Positions 41,641 through 52,074 of a stretch of DNA of 64,000 nt are shown here, one piece after another. Every line of letters begins with the position of its first letter. Positions within the stretch are counted from its first letter, which is position 1. Below the pieces are notes generated by a model. That model saw only the letters and a list, made by a program, of their open reading frames with translations. It made no database searches and was not told the origin of the DNA. Location: NCBI RefSeq assembly GCF_035621135.1, contig NZ_CP141728.1, forward strand, positions 1,116,001-1,180,000, read 5' to 3'. Origin of the DNA: Sinanaerobacter sp. ZZT-01. Lineage in GTDB: Bacteria > Bacillota > Clostridia > Peptostreptococcales > Anaerovoracaceae. The translations under genes were made by a program, and so were the position numbers.

Positions 41641-41747
41641 AAGACAGGCAGATAATGTACCGCGTCAATAAGGATGTTTTCAGCTTCTAAGAAAGGCCGC
41701 AGGATTTTAAAGTCCTGCGGCCTTTCGTTTACCTTAAAGCCTGCCTA
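41641..41747 (-). repeat. 108-bp repeat, copy 1 (inverted relative to copy 2)
   Basis: Read on the minus strand it matches 43174-43281 with about ten differences and one one-base gap. At its centre is a perfect 14-base stem, GAAAGGCCGCAGGA facing TCCTGCGGCCTTTC, at 41691-41726. The arms beyond the stem are also conserved (TTTAAGGTAAAC on one side, CTGAAAACATC on the other), so it is a repeated element rather than two unrelated terminators. Confidence 0.85.
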
Positions 41748-41883
41748 CAAGGTTGAAATTGATAGCAACCTGAAAAGCAAAACAACAGCAACCCCACAAG
41801 TTTAGCAAGTGGAGATTGCTGCCGCAGGTATATCATATAAAGCACTTTATTCACTCTGGTTACTCAAAAGAAGTCAAGCTGAT
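41748..41883. other. Spacer between repeat copy 1 and the FMN-binding protein gene
   Basis: 136 bases with no gene visible. A short hairpin CCAC...GTGG around TTTAGCAA lies near 41793-41812. No function can be given. Confidence 0.4.
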
Positions 41884-42252
41884 TCATAATGTCTGCTTTG
41901 CACTCTTTACTGTGATTTCCAAAACTCTGTTAAGAAAAGAGAGCTTCTGTTTCATTCTATCAAATTCCGGGCCAGACTCCAGAAAACGAGCTGTACCTTC
42001 GATTAAGAAGCCTGTCCCCATCGTTTGATAGCCCTCAACCTCTCTGCTGCCTAACGTGACTTTGACATCGTCATTCTGTTCTATGTTTCTTTGTGTCTTT
42101 CTCATTCCGGCGGCCGGGATGAGTATTTTATCACCTTCGATAACAATAAATGAATTCCATGTATTCACCACATGCGCCTCATTATTCGCACAAGTTACAA
42201 TGGATACGACACCCTCATGTTTCAAGACTTCTAAGAATTTCTCTGTAAACAT
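41884..42252 (-). CDS. Pyridoxamine 5'-phosphate oxidase-like FMN-binding protein
   Basis: A 122-residue split-barrel protein. It begins MFTEKFLEVLKHEGVVSIVTCANNEAHVVNTW and has GDKILIPAAGMRKTQRNIEQNDDVKVTLGS (landmarks IPAAGM and TQRNI) followed by GTGFLIEGTARFLESG. These are typical of small flavin-binding proteins of unknown substrate in anaerobes. AGGAGG lies six bases before the start. It is on its own inside the repeat-bounded patch. Confidence 0.8.
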   Translation of the reverse strand: MFTEKFLEVLKHEGVVSIVTCANNEAHVVNTWNSFIVIEGDKILIPAAGMRKTQRNIEQNDDVKVTLGSREVEGYQTMGTGFLIEGTARFLESGPEFDRMKQKLSFLNRVLEITVKSAKQTL

Positions 42253-42429
42253 AATGAACCTCCTGTTACAATTAGCGGCTGATAGTTAATAACATCTAAC
42301 TCCTCTGGTGACTTTTTTGCCTTTGTTATTTTATTATACTGCATCAAGTGTCCTTTAGCATAGGGACAATTTAAAGCATATTATAGGATACAGTTTTTCA
42401 AAAAGAGTGTTATAATAATAAAAAAGAAC

Positions 42430-42498
42430 CGGCAGTACAGCACCCAACAGTCCGATTCTCAAGAAAACTAGCCCTACGGTAATGTAAATACACTTCAT
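42430..42498 (-). pseudogene. N-terminal fragment of a DUF454 (YbaN-like) membrane protein
   Basis: About 23 codons reading MKCIYITVGLVFLRIGLLGAVLPV match the start of DUF454 inner-membrane proteins. The frame then turns into FYYYNTLFEK and other unrelated residues and ends within the ATAGGATACAGTTT end, so the rest of the gene is missing. It follows the DUF4491 gene in the same direction. No strong ribosome site is present. Confidence 0.55.
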
Positions 42499-42524
42499 CA
42501 ATTTGGGCCTGCTTTCATAGTTGG

Positions 42525-42809
42525 TTATTTCTTCTTCGGATTCTCTGGAAACCATCCCTTTTTCACCCTTTCCTCCTGTTGCCGTAATTCTCCTATGCTC
42601 CAAAATAGAGAGAAACCCAAAACAGCCAACAAAACTGATACTACTATATGGTCTACCACCAGTGATACAGCATTACAGACAATCCCGAGCAATAGGAATG
42701 CAGGCCACACCTTTTTGCCCCAGTAATACTCTACTTTAATCACCACTGGATGTAATATGCCAATAATGACAAATGCCCCCATTCCAATTACAACTCCATA
42801 CCAGTTCAT
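42525..42809 (-). CDS. DUF4491 family small membrane protein
   Basis: A 94-residue protein with three hydrophobic segments: VVIGMGAFVIIGILHPVVIKVEYY, WPAFLLLGIVCNAVSLVV and VSVLLAVLGFSLFWSIGELRQQEERVKKGWFPENP. The last stretch and the HPVVIKVEYYWGKK piece are the hallmarks of DUF4491. TGGAG precedes the start. Function unknown; the family is common in gut anaerobes. Confidence 0.82.
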   Translation of the reverse strand: MNWYGVVIGMGAFVIIGILHPVVIKVEYYWGKKVWPAFLLLGIVCNAVSLVVDHIVVSVLLAVLGFSLFWSIGELRQQEERVKKGWFPENPKKK

Positions 42810-43173
42810 CCATTCAGCTCCATTTCATTCTATCTCTGATTACGAAATCGCACGTTATTTCTAAGTTATTAATCAGAAAGCAAATTTTGTAAATATTTAA
42901 TTATTATAAACTAAAACCATCTCCGTAAAAAGAGACGGTTCTGAATTTTTTATAGGATACGATTCTGAGGTTGACAGTCTATAAGGTCGCTTCTACAGTG
43001 CTTACCGGAACGAAAGCCTGTGCCCCTCGCTTGCTCCGCAGTATCAAAGAAGCATACATTTTCACGTTTGGGCTGTTTTGATTTGCAGGAGAGGCATAAT
43101 CACATATTTTCGGAATAGCACCCCCAGCAATTTGTCACTTTTTAAGAAACTGTATCCTATGGCGGCAGCCTTC
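42810..43173. other. Gene-free stretch left of repeat copy 2
   Basis: About 360 bases without a recognisable gene. On the minus strand a stop-bounded frame of about 50 codons (43122 down to about 42975) reads GGAIPKICDYASPANQNS and ends TVEATL; it looks protein-like but has no start codon or ribosome site and I do not recognise it. A hairpin with arms AACCATCTCC / AGAGACGGTT type bases lies near 42915-42942. Confidence 0.35.
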
Positions 43174-43281
43174 TAGGCGGGGTTTAAGGTAAACGAAAGG
43201 CCGCAGGACTTTAAAATCCTGCGGCCTTTCTTAGAAACTGAAAACATCCCTTATTGACACCGTGCATTATCTGTCTGTCTT
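43174..43281 (+). repeat. 108-bp repeat, copy 2; contains the V-ATPase operon terminator hairpin
   Basis: Second copy of the element at 41641-41747, in opposite orientation. Its central stem GAAAGGCCGCAGGA / TCCTGCGGCCTTTC is at 43195-43230. On the minus strand the stem lies about 70 bases after the ntpD stop and is followed by GTTTACC, so it could serve as the operon terminator, although the T run is poor. Confidence 0.8.
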
Positions 43282-43296
43282 TCAGTCCTTCTATTG

Positions 43297-43992
43297 TCAA
43301 CCCTGCTCTTTAAATTCTTGCAGGGAAGCAGCCGTTTCCGCCTGTTTTTGTCTGATTGCCTGCTCAAGCATCATATCCTTTACCTTCATTAAACGTGTCT
43401 GGTTTCCTCTTTCACTCTCATCCAGTTTCATCTTAATATATTTGATGGTTTCCTGAAGCTGTGGAATCATGATGTACTCTAAAGCGTTTACCCGTCTTCT
43501 GGTTTTTTCAATTTCCTGTGCCAAAAGACTTGCTTCTTTTTCCATCGCAGCTAGTTCAAGCATCACAGGAAAGACTTCAGACAAGCGGGAAATCGCATTA
43601 TCCAGTTCTCCAGATGTTGATGCAAAACCATAAGGATAAATGTTTGTTAAATCCTCTGTGGTAGTAGTAAATTCAAATACCGGTACATCCACACTCATTA
43701 CATTCTTTTCGCCTACCTCAATGGAAACACCTTGCTTCGGATACATTAATGCCTCTTCCATCATTTGAGAAGACATTACTGCACTGGCAATTGTAAAATT
43801 CCCATAAACCTCTGCCAACTGTTTTTCCACTTCTTCTCGAAGTGTTTTGTTTTTTCTCGCAAGCTCTAAAAAACGCTTCATCAATTCATCACGTTTGTCT
43901 TTCATGAGCTTATGTCCACGAGAAGCCACTGCCAGCTTTTTTTTCAGAGAGGTAAGCACCATTCTGGTGGGGTTTACATTTAATCTTGCCAT
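43297..43992 (-). CDS. ntpD: V-type ATPase subunit D
   Basis: A 231-residue central-stalk subunit, a long antiparallel coiled coil. It begins [41 protein letters not shown] (landmarks NPTRM and [12 protein letters not shown]) and ends with [25 protein letters not shown]. This fits NtpD/AtpD of Enterococcus and archaea. GGAGG precedes the start, 20 bases after ntpB. It is the last gene of the nine-gene operon. Confidence 0.95.
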   Translation of the reverse strand: MARLNVNPTRMVLTSLKKKLAVASRGHKLMKDKRDELMKRFLELARKNKTLREEVEKQLAEVYGNFTIASAVMSSQMMEEALMYPKQGVSIEVGEKNVMSVDVPVFEFTTTTEDLTNIYPYGFASTSGELDNAISRLSEVFPVMLELAAMEKEASLLAQEIEKTRRRVNALEYIMIPQLQETIKYIKMKLDESERGNQTRLMKVKDMMLEQAIRQKQAETAASLQEFKEQG

Positions 43993-44012
43993 TCCCCGTC
44001 ACCTCCCTATTT

Positions 44013-45401
44013 CTATTTTTCCTGTGCATCCTGCTCAGGTAAATACTGGTCGAGGTATTCATCACGAATACGCTTTAATTCACTTTTTGGTAAAATGGAA
44101 AGAAGTTTCCAACCAATATTAAGCGTTTCTTCAATGCTGCGGTTCGTTTCGTATCCTTGTGAAACATATTCATTTTCAAAGGAATCGGCGAATTTTGCAT
44201 ATAGCTTATCAATATCGGTTAATGCGGCCTCACCTAAAATTGCCATCAATTCCTTACACTGCTTACCTCGGGAATATGCCGCAAATAGTTGGTTCATTGT
44301 ATCTGCATGGTCTTCTCTCGTTTTTCCTTTACCGATACCCTTATCCTTTAAACGTGACAAAGAAGGCAGTACGTCAACCGGAGGAACAACGCCTTTACGA
44401 TACAATTCTCTGGAAAGAATAATCTGTCCTTCGGTAATGTATCCGGTCAAATCCGGAATTGGATGTGTCTTGTCTTCTTCCGGCATGGTCAAAATCGGAA
44501 TCATGGTAATCGAACCTTCAAAACCTTTTTTTCTTCCTGCTCTTTCATATAAAGTAGCAAGGTCTGTATACAAATAACCCGGATATCCTCTTCTGCCCGG
44601 TACTTCCTTACGTGCTGCTGATACTTCACGCAAAGCCTCTGCATAATTTGTAATATCTGTTAAAATGACCAACACATGCATTCCTTTTTCAAAAGCAAGA
44701 TATTCCGCCGCAGTCAATGCAATACGCGGTGTTGAAATACGTTCAATCGCCGGGTCATTTGCCAAATTTGTAAATAAAACAGTACGGTCAATGGCTCCTG
44801 TCTTCTTGAAATCGGAAATGAAATAATCGGCTTCTTCATAAGTAATACCGATTGCGGCAAATACTACCGCAAAGTTACTGTCACTTCCAAGCACTTTTGC
44901 CTGCCTTGCAATCTGTGCTGCGAGATTAGCATGCGGAAGACCGGATGCAGAAAAAATCGGAAGTTTCTGTCCACGAACTAAAGTGTTCAGACCGTCAATT
45001 GCCGATACACCCGTCTGAATAAATTCAGCCGGATAGTCACGAGCCGCCGGATTCATCGGTAATCCATTTACATCCATGTGCTTCTCTGCTATAACATTAG
45101 GTCCGCCGTCTTTTGGACGCCCAAGGCCGTCAAAAACACGTCCTAACATATCCTCCGATACACCAAGCTCGATCCCTCTCCCAAGGAAACGCACTTTGCT
45201 TTCAGCGAGATTGATTCCTGCTGCGCTTTCAAAGAGCTGTACCAAAGCATTACTTCCGTTGATCTCCAAAACCTTGCATTGTCTGGTTTCACCACTAGGC
45301 AATTCAATTTCACCTAATTCATCGAAAGTAACATTTTCCACGTTACGCACAAGCATTAAGGGGCCTGCAACTTCCGATATCGTCTTGTACTCTTTAAGCA
45401 T
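44013..45401 (-). CDS. ntpB: V-type ATPase subunit B
   Basis: A 462-residue regulatory, non-catalytic subunit of the V1 hexamer. The P-loop is degenerate as expected ([19 protein letters not shown]), followed by [48 protein letters not shown] and [22 protein letters not shown]. It overlaps the end of ntpA by eight bases. Length is normal. Confidence 0.96.
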   Translation of the reverse strand: MLKEYKTISEVAGPLMLVRNVENVTFDELGEIELPSGETRQCKVLEINGSNALVQLFESAAGINLAESKVRFLGRGIELGVSEDMLGRVFDGLGRPKDGGPNVIAEKHMDVNGLPMNPAARDYPAEFIQTGVSAIDGLNTLVRGQKLPIFSASGLPHANLAAQIARQAKVLGSDSNFAVVFAAIGITYEEADYFISDFKKTGAIDRTVLFTNLANDPAIERISTPRIALTAAEYLAFEKGMHVLVILTDITNYAEALREVSAARKEVPGRRGYPGYLYTDLATLYERAGRKKGFEGSITMIPILTMPEEDKTHPIPDLTGYITEGQIILSRELYRKGVVPPVDVLPSLSRLKDKGIGKGKTREDHADTMNQLFAAYSRGKQCKELMAILGEAALTDIDKLYAKFADSFENEYVSQGYETNRSIEETLNIGWKLLSILPKSELKRIRDEYLDQYLPEQDAQEK

Positions 45402-47184
45402 CGTCTTCTCCCCCTTTATTGATTAATTCTTGCACGCTTTTCGTCAGTTCACTTAAAATATCCTTATAGTAAACGTCCACTTCCTTTTCCTCTACATACT
45501 TGAATCTTCCAATGGACTCTCTGACCGGCATAGAAACCAACGCCTCATAATCTGCGCCTTTTTCAATCGCTGCTCTGCTCTGCTTATAAAACTCAAGAAT
45601 TAAATTTAATAACATATACTGCTTTTCTAAGGAAGAATACGTATCCACATCATGGAACGCATTCTGATGCAGGTAATCTTCACGAATGGATTTACAAGCC
45701 TCTAGCTTTAAGCGGTCAGCAAAAGACAACGCATCGACTCCAACCAGCTGTACGATTTCCTGAAGCTCTGCTTCTTCTTGAAGCATCTTCATTGCTTCGC
45801 CTCTAAGAATCGGGAAATCTTTATTTACATTTTCTGCAAACCAGACGGAAAGGCGGTCGATGTATAAAGAATAACTGTTTAACCAATTAATTGCAGGAAA
45901 ATGACGAGCATAAGCCAAAGAGGAATCCAAGTTCCAGAATACTTTAACGATACGCAGCGTTGCCTGAGATACCGGCTCTGATATATCTCCACCCGGAGGG
46001 GATACTGCTCCAATCGCAGAAAGTGCACCTTCACGCCCTTCCTTGCCTAAGCTGATAACACGTCCGGCTCTCTCATAAAACTGCGCAAGACGGGATGCCA
46101 AATAAGCTGGGTAACCTTCTTCACCTGGCATTTCTTCTAAACGCCCGGACATTTCACGAAGTGCTTCTGCCCAACGGGAGGTAGAATCCGCCATCAAAGC
46201 AACCGAATAACCCATATCTCTGAAATATTCCGCAATTGTAATTCCTGTATAAATAGAAGCTTCTCGTGCCGCTACCGGCATATCTGAAGTATTTGCAATC
46301 AATACGGTACGCTTCATCAATGGTTCTCCGGACTTTGGATCTTTTAATTCAGGAAACTCCATCAGTACATCGGTCATCTCATTTCCACGCTCTCCGCATC
46401 CGATATAGACAACAATATCTGCATCGGCCCACTTTGCCAGCTGGTGCTGTACAACCGTCTTTCCGCTTCCAAACGGACCCGGTACTGCTGCAACGCCTCC
46501 CTTTGCAATCGGGAACAAGGTATCAATAACACGCTGCCCGGTAATCAAAGGCATTTCCGGTACTAACTTTTCCTTATATGGTCTGCCTTTACGTACTGGC
46601 CACTTTTGCAGCATAGCAATCTCAACGGCAGTGCCATTTTCTTTTTTAACTGTGCAAACAACATCCTCAACCGTGAAATCACCGGATTTAATTTCACTGA
46701 TTGTACCTTTAATTCCGTAAGGAATCATAATTTTATGCAATACGGTCACCGTCTCTTGAACGGTTCCGATAATGTCTCCACTCTCTACTTTATCTCCTGT
46801 TTTCACGCAAGGAACAAAGCTCCATTTTTTTGTACGGGAAAGAGCCTTTACATCAATTCCTCTCGTTATGTTAGGTCCTGCTTGTTTCAACATGTCTTCT
46901 AAGGGACGCTGAATCCCATCATACATATTTTCAATCATTCCCGGTCCCAGCTCTACTGAAAGCGGTGCACCGGTTGTAACTACCTTTACTCCTGGTCCGA
47001 GACCTGCGGTTTCTTCATATACCTGAATGGAGGCTGCATCGCCTCTCATTTCAATGATTTCTCCAATTAGTCCCTGCTCGCCTACGCGAACCACATCAAA
47101 CATATCTGCATCCTGCATACCTTCTGCAATTACAAGTGGTCCAGATACCTTTACTACTTTTCCTTGCTTCACTTCACAGGTCAC
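45394..47184 (-). CDS. ntpA: V-type ATPase catalytic subunit A
   Basis: A 596-residue catalytic subunit with the Walker A motif [17 protein letters not shown], the A-type non-homologous insert region (about 115-190), [21 protein letters not shown] and the Walker B part [22 protein letters not shown]. It begins with GTG at 47184, overlapping the stop of ntpF in GTGA, with AAGGAAGG close upstream; a start codon slightly downstream is also possible. It uses ATP hydrolysis (or works in synthesis) together with the sodium-binding K ring encoded upstream. Confidence 0.96.
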   Translation of the reverse strand: MTCEVKQGKVVKVSGPLVIAEGMQDADMFDVVRVGEQGLIGEIIEMRGDAASIQVYEETAGLGPGVKVVTTGAPLSVELGPGMIENMYDGIQRPLEDMLKQAGPNITRGIDVKALSRTKKWSFVPCVKTGDKVESGDIIGTVQETVTVLHKIMIPYGIKGTISEIKSGDFTVEDVVCTVKKENGTAVEIAMLQKWPVRKGRPYKEKLVPEMPLITGQRVIDTLFPIAKGGVAAVPGPFGSGKTVVQHQLAKWADADIVVYIGCGERGNEMTDVLMEFPELKDPKSGEPLMKRTVLIANTSDMPVAAREASIYTGITIAEYFRDMGYSVALMADSTSRWAEALREMSGRLEEMPGEEGYPAYLASRLAQFYERAGRVISLGKEGREGALSAIGAVSPPGGDISEPVSQATLRIVKVFWNLDSSLAYARHFPAINWLNSYSLYIDRLSVWFAENVNKDFPILRGEAMKMLQEEAELQEIVQLVGVDALSFADRLKLEACKSIREDYLHQNAFHDVDTYSSLEKQYMLLNLILEFYKQSRAAIEKGADYEALVSMPVRESIGRFKYVEEKEVDVYYKDILSELTKSVQELINKGGEDDA

Positions 47185-47522
47185 CTGCCTTCCTTTTCTC
47201 TTTCATCATTCCCAAAAAGAATGTCTGCGCCTACAGCCCGTTCTACAGATTTTCTTACATTCTGCATTCCGATTCCATAACTTCCATCCATACCTGGTAT
47301 CGGAATGATTGCCGGAATACGCACATCCTTGTATTTATCCAAATCTTCCATCATATCTTTGCATAAGCCTTCTGTGATATAAATAATGGCATAGTCTTCC
47401 CTTGCAATTCGATGAAGCGTCTTTTTAGCCTCAGCACTGTCAGCACAAGGAAATCCGGAAAGACCAACTGCCTTAAAGCCTAAAACGCTTTCATGATCTC
47501 CTATGACTCCTATTTTAAACAT
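47181..47522 (-). CDS. ntpF: V-type ATPase subunit F
   Basis: A 113-residue Rossmann-like stalk subunit. [26 protein letters not shown] and [12 protein letters not shown] then [19 protein letters not shown] are typical of NtpF/AtpF. The ATG lies eight bases inside the end of ntpC, and the stop overlaps the ntpA start. Confidence 0.93.
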   Translation of the reverse strand: MFKIGVIGDHESVLGFKAVGLSGFPCADSAEAKKTLHRIAREDYAIIYITEGLCKDMMEDLDKYKDVRIPAIIPIPGMDGSYGIGMQNVRKSVERAVGADILFGNDEREKEGR

Positions 47523-48519
47523 ATGCTTCCCTCTGTCTTTCCTTTATCATTTCCCGGGAAAGTCCCTGCAAAAGACCAGCCATTATGATTCTAGCATTTT
47601 TTATATCTCCTTCTTTCGCAATCAGATAAGCCGCTAATGGCTCAATTCCAAAAGAGATATACTTTGCCTGCTTCGCATACTGCATTAAACGGTTGTCGCA
47701 AAGCTTTTCTAACATCGTAAAACGCCCGCTTGCTTTTAACATCACGGCGCCTTCTGACAACGCTTCATTTAAACCATACGGCAGAAGTTTTTCCGCAAAC
47801 TGTTCATAGCTTTCTTCATAGCCACTGATAAACAAACTCTCTGCAATCTTTCCTCCCGGTAAAAATACCTTGGAGAAAAAATCCCAGTTTTTCTTCATTT
47901 CACGCAGCCGCACAAAAGTTTTTAAATTAAGGGTATCAATCAAAAGTGCTATATATCCTTGAATATACTCACTTCCCGAACATTCTGCTGTCCTGCTCAT
48001 CGATTGGTAGCATGCACGGTCTAAAATAAAGTCCACGATCTGTGGATCAGAGGTTTTCCCGAAGATATCAATAACCTCTTGTACCGCACGTTTCATTTCT
48101 TCCGGCATATCCATAAAACTTCTTTCCCTTACCATAACAATCAGCTTGGCTTTTGGAATCATTCCGATATCCATTAAAAACGGTTCTGCTTCTGTATTGG
48201 AAAATTCCGCTTTCAAAAGCACCTTTAAGTTATGATAATCATAAGGGTATAAGAAAGTATCGAATACACTCTTATCAGGAGCTACATCAAATATAAATGT
48301 ATATGCTCTCTGAATTTCTGCGGATAGTACTTCATTAAACTCTAAGGGTGTTAAATTGCTGTTTTCTTCCCCATATCCCAGCTCACTTAAAACCTTTAAT
48401 GCCTCCTCGGTAGTTTTACTTTCAATCATCTTATCCGCTTTCTCCCGACTGAGAAGATTTTTTTCTACACTGCGTACCCGTGCGGAAGCAAACACGTAAT
48501 CCATATTTCTATTTCCCAA
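47515..48519 (-). CDS. ntpC: V-type ATPase subunit C (stalk-to-ring connector)
   Basis: A 334-residue helical protein of the V-ATPase subunit C/d family that connects the central stalk to the K ring. DYVFASARVRSVEKNLLSREKADKMIESKTTEEALKVL (landmarks YVFASARVRSVE) and YPYDYHNLKVLLKAEF are family marks. A TTG start at 48519 with GGAGG seven bases upstream is likelier than the ATG five codons later. It sits 27 bases after ntpE. Confidence 0.92.
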   Translation of the reverse strand: MGNRNMDYVFASARVRSVEKNLLSREKADKMIESKTTEEALKVLSELGYGEENSNLTPLEFNEVLSAEIQRAYTFIFDVAPDKSVFDTFLYPYDYHNLKVLLKAEFSNTEAEPFLMDIGMIPKAKLIVMVRERSFMDMPEEMKRAVQEVIDIFGKTSDPQIVDFILDRACYQSMSRTAECSGSEYIQGYIALLIDTLNLKTFVRLREMKKNWDFFSKVFLPGGKIAESLFISGYEESYEQFAEKLLPYGLNEALSEGAVMLKASGRFTMLEKLCDNRLMQYAKQAKYISFGIEPLAAYLIAKEGDIKNARIIMAGLLQGLSREMIKERQREAYV

Positions 48520-48546
48520 AGTCCTTCCTCCTTTCCGTTGGATTTC

Positions 48547-49122
48547 TTAATTGAAGAGGACTTTTACTACTTCCGGCGTTACCGCTTCCCTCACGGCATT
48601 AATCATCGTTTCAAATGTAGAATTCACTTCTACAGCTCCATCACGAAGAAGAAAGCCTCCTTTAGCGGAAATTTCTTCCTTCGATAAGACAAAATGAAAA
48701 CCATTTTTATTTACACGGTTTACCAGTTTTTGCCCAATAAAATCTCGATCTTTTTTATTTAAAAGAATTTCTCCCTTTTCCATCCCGGTTTCATTCATAC
48801 ACCGCTCCAGTAAGTTAAGGTACGCTTCTTCTTCCATATTAGATAATTTTTCCAATGCCAGATCAAAGCTTTTGGAAATGACCTCCTGTTTTGCCTTAAG
48901 ACGCAGCTTCCGTCCCTCCAGCTGAGCGACGGAATCTTTTCTTATTTTCAGAGTTTCCGCATCATCTTCACTGCGTTTTTCTGTATCAGCCTGCATAATT
49001 TTGATCTTATGTTGCGCCTGACGCTCTAAATCACGGCTGTCATAACGCCCTTTATCAAAAATTCTTCTGGCATCGTCTTTGGCATCTATGAGGATTTGTT
49101 CTGTTATTTTTTCAATGCCCAT
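48547..49122 (-). CDS. ntpE: V-type ATPase subunit E (peripheral stalk)
   Basis: A 191-residue peripheral-stalk protein: a long N-terminal helix MGIEKITEQILIDAKDDARRIFDKG with charged heptads, and a C-terminal globular part (EEISAKGGFLLRDGAVEVNSTFETMI). AAGGAAG precedes the start. It pairs with the 103-residue G/H-type stalk protein at the head of the operon. Confidence 0.92.
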   Translation of the reverse strand: MGIEKITEQILIDAKDDARRIFDKGRYDSRDLERQAQHKIKIMQADTEKRSEDDAETLKIRKDSVAQLEGRKLRLKAKQEVISKSFDLALEKLSNMEEEAYLNLLERCMNETGMEKGEILLNKKDRDFIGQKLVNRVNKNGFHFVLSKEEISAKGGFLLRDGAVEVNSTFETMINAVREAVTPEVVKVLFN

Positions 49123-49151
49123 TCTTCCACTTCCTTATTTCTCACCAAGAG

Positions 49152-49652
<501 letters not shown>

Positions 49653-51641
49653 TTAGTTTTCCTCCCTCGAAATCTTCACATATTTTGTATTTTCATAAAA
49701 TGGCTGGAAGGCTTCCCCTCCACTTTGATAAAATTTACCAAAAAATTCGACATATTGTAAACGGCTGGAATGTACGAAAGAACCCAATGCATTGATGGAC
49801 AAATTGTAGGCGTGACCAATTATAAAAACAATTGTCAGTAAAATTGCTCCGCCGATTCCACCACCTGCAAGGCTTCCAAGCGTATTGATAACCGAAGCAA
49901 TAACACCGGTTGCCAACCCCAAAGCCAATAATCTGGAATACGATAAAACATCTGCTAAATACCCGGTAATTCCATATAAACTACCGAGACCTCCGGTAAG
50001 CTTTCCAAGGCCTTTTTTGTCTCTTCCTCCGGTAAGTAAAATGCCTACAGCACCCACGATTGTCATCCACATTCCAATATTAGTAGCTGTTGGGCCTACA
50101 AGTGCCGCCATCTTTCCGCCTAACCAAAGAACCAGTCCAATCAAAAGGACATACCAAAGTCCTATGTCAAATACGGCATCCCACGGTCTTCCGTCTCGAA
50201 TCGACATATAACCGCTGACTCCCATACCTAAGAACAGATGAATCGCTCCCAAAATAAAGGAAAACGTCAGCATCTTCATCGGCTCATCCAGTGGATTGAA
50301 CCAAACAGCCGGTATCGTTACATCCGCATTAAAGAAATTCTTGGCGACAATGGTAACAATATCTCCGAAGTATCCTCCAAACATAACACCCCAGAACACT
50401 GTGAAAATACCGCAATAAAAAAACATTTTCATCAACTGTGCCATCATTCCTTCAAGCGGATATTTCTTCAAAATAACAAACGTTGCCACCGCAATGATAA
50501 GGCCATAGGCCGCATCGCTAAGCATCATCCCAAAGAATAATGCGTAAAAGAAGGAAAAATACGACGTAGGGTCAATCCCTCTTGAATCGGGGAGTGCATA
50601 AAGTTTTGTAACTGCCTCAAACGGTGCAGAAAATGCGCCATTTTGCATAAGCACAGGAGTCTCTTCTCCCTTTTCAGGATCGGTAATTTCATACCAGCAA
50701 TCGTTATCCTCTAATAATTTTTCTACCTCTTCTGCCGCAACCTTTGGCATCCACCCGTCTAAATAAAAAGTACGGTTTGTCACCAAAAGTCGACGCAAGA
50801 TCAATGCCTGATCTTTTTTTATTGCAAGACTATCATAATATGTTTCAATATTTTGTTTTCCATCTTGCTCTTTTTGAATTTTCAGCTCTAATTCTCGTAT
50901 CTGCTCTCTTATATCTGCCGTTTGCTTTTCATAATTCAAAATAATCTGCTGCGGCGTTCCATCCAATTCTAATCCTTGGCTTACTGCAAAGCCAAATTGC
51001 CGCAAAATCTCTTCGATTTCTTCTTTCTCTTTTTTCAAATATAAAAGAGAAATATATTGCTGCTCCGCATCGCTCGCCACCAACTGCAACTCATAGCGTG
51101 GCGTCTTTTCTTCTAATGTATCTCGAAGCTTTGATAAACTGGCCGTTGCCGGTATCATTCCTCGCATCCACTCACAGTATTTTGTTCCCTGCACGTCCAA
51201 TGGAAGATCATAGTCCCTCCAAGGATATAGTGCAAGCTTTGCAACATCAATCCGATTTAACTCATTTATTAATTCTGTAATTCCCTCTGATGCCTCATTA
51301 ATTCGTTTAATCTGACTTTCAACAGTTTGGTCTTCTTCTACCAATTTTTGAAAAAGCTCTCGTTGTATCTTCCTTCTGGTAAAAAAAAGTGGCGCCTTTG
51401 TCGTTTCATGTTTAGCAATTGCTTCTAAGGCCTGTGAAGCGTCCGTCATCCGTGCCTCTATTCCCGCAGCTGCCGCATCGTTTTCATCAATCGATACCAA
51501 ACCTGCCCACTCTTCATCGTTCATCTTGCTGTCTTGTACATTGAGTTGAACAACACCCAGCTTCATAAGCTGATCTATTAAGATTTTTTTACCGGAACCA
51601 AGTCCAATGGCAGAAAGCTTTTGCATTCTGACAATCGCCAT
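49653..51641 (-). CDS. ntpI: V-type ATPase subunit I (a-subunit, stator)
   Basis: A 662-residue stator. The N-terminal half (to about 330) is soluble and rich in coiled coils; the C-terminal half has seven to eight membrane helices with FFYALFFGMMLSDAAYGLI, PLDEPMKMLTFSFILGAIHLFLGM and the arginine-bearing YLADVLSYSRLLALGLATGVIA. Length matches E. hirae NtpI. The start ATG directly follows the stop of the small stalk gene (TAAATG). Confidence 0.95.
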   Translation of the reverse strand: MAIVRMQKLSAIGLGSGKKILIDQLMKLGVVQLNVQDSKMNDEEWAGLVSIDENDAAAAGIEARMTDASQALEAIAKHETTKAPLFFTRRKIQRELFQKLVEEDQTVESQIKRINEASEGITELINELNRIDVAKLALYPWRDYDLPLDVQGTKYCEWMRGMIPATASLSKLRDTLEEKTPRYELQLVASDAEQQYISLLYLKKEKEEIEEILRQFGFAVSQGLELDGTPQQIILNYEKQTADIREQIRELELKIQKEQDGKQNIETYYDSLAIKKDQALILRRLLVTNRTFYLDGWMPKVAAEEVEKLLEDNDCWYEITDPEKGEETPVLMQNGAFSAPFEAVTKLYALPDSRGIDPTSYFSFFYALFFGMMLSDAAYGLIIAVATFVILKKYPLEGMMAQLMKMFFYCGIFTVFWGVMFGGYFGDIVTIVAKNFFNADVTIPAVWFNPLDEPMKMLTFSFILGAIHLFLGMGVSGYMSIRDGRPWDAVFDIGLWYVLLIGLVLWLGGKMAALVGPTATNIGMWMTIVGAVGILLTGGRDKKGLGKLTGGLGSLYGITGYLADVLSYSRLLALGLATGVIASVINTLGSLAGGGIGGAILLTIVFIIGHAYNLSINALGSFVHSSRLQYVEFFGKFYQSGGEAFQPFYENTKYVKISREEN

Positions 51642-51953
51642 TTAACTCACAACCCTTCCTACAATGATTGCTGCAGCATCTTCTAAATGCACACTGGCAT
51701 TCGCTATGATATCACGACTTTCCTTTTCTGCAATGTGGATAGTGACCTCATATGCTACTTTTGCTTCTTCTTCTGCTTTTACGATGCGCTTTTTATAAGC
51801 ACAGTCTGCCTCATAACGAGCATTTTCTAATAATTCCTGTGCCTTCTTCTCGGCTCCTGCCCGCAGCTCTTTGGCTTCTGCAGTTGCTTTTCTGCGCAGT
51901 TCGTCAGCTTCTTCTTCTGCTTCTTTAATCTTTTTTATCTGCTCAATTGCCAA
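51642..51953 (-). CDS. V-type ATPase small peripheral-stalk protein (G/H type)
   Basis: A 103-residue, highly charged, almost entirely helical protein (IKKIKEAEEEADELRRKATAEAKELRAG, given by its landmarks EAEEEADELRRKA and AEKKAQELLENA) typical of the G/H subunit of prokaryotic V-ATPases. The likely start is TTG at 51953 with AGGAGG eight bases upstream. It is the first gene of the operon, with a promoter about 100 bases upstream. Confidence 0.85.
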   Translation of the reverse strand: MAIEQIKKIKEAEEEADELRRKATAEAKELRAGAEKKAQELLENARYEADCAYKKRIVKAEEEAKVAYEVTIHIAEKESRDIIANASVHLEDAAAIIVGRVVS

Positions 51954-52046
51954 CAGCGTCGCCTCCTATTCTCTATAATTTTCTTATCATTTTATAACGC
52001 TTTTTCTTATGGTCATATGTATACCCAAAAATGATAATTGTAAACC

Positions 52047-52074
52047 ATTATACCCTAATTCACCGAAAATTCAA
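52047..52074 (-). promoter_or_regulatory. Probable V-ATPase operon promoter
   Basis: TTGAAT and TATAAT on the minus strand with a 16-base spacer, about 95 bases before the first gene of the operon. The rest of the 480-base spacer to panG holds only A/T-rich DNA and the panG promoter. Confidence 0.6.

Larger units (their letters stand above)
42383..43162. mobile_element. Putative element bounded by ATAGGATACAGTTT inverted ends
   Basis: The left end reads ATAGGATACAGTTTTTC then AAAAAGAGTG; the right end, read inward on the other strand, is ATAGGATACAGTTTCTT then AAAAAGTGAC. The two match at about 22 of 25 positions. A third copy of ATAGGATAC occurs at 42957-42965. The 780 bases contain a DUF4491 gene and a broken DUF454 frame but no transposase. 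It may be a non-autonomous element or the scar of one. No target duplication was found. Confidence 0.4.

Noticed and set aside
41691-41726. Simple intrinsic terminator
   Set aside because: No gene ends just before it on the plus strand, and similarity with copy 2 extends far beyond the stem, so it is treated as a repeat element.
42355-42603. Complete 82-residue protein
   Set aside because: Only 23 codons match DUF454, the first 35 overlap the DUF4491 gene in another frame, and the tail is the repeat end. Listed as a pseudogene fragment instead.
44095-44577. 160-codon frame antisense to ntpB
   Set aside because: Shadow of a conserved V-ATPase gene; no start signal.
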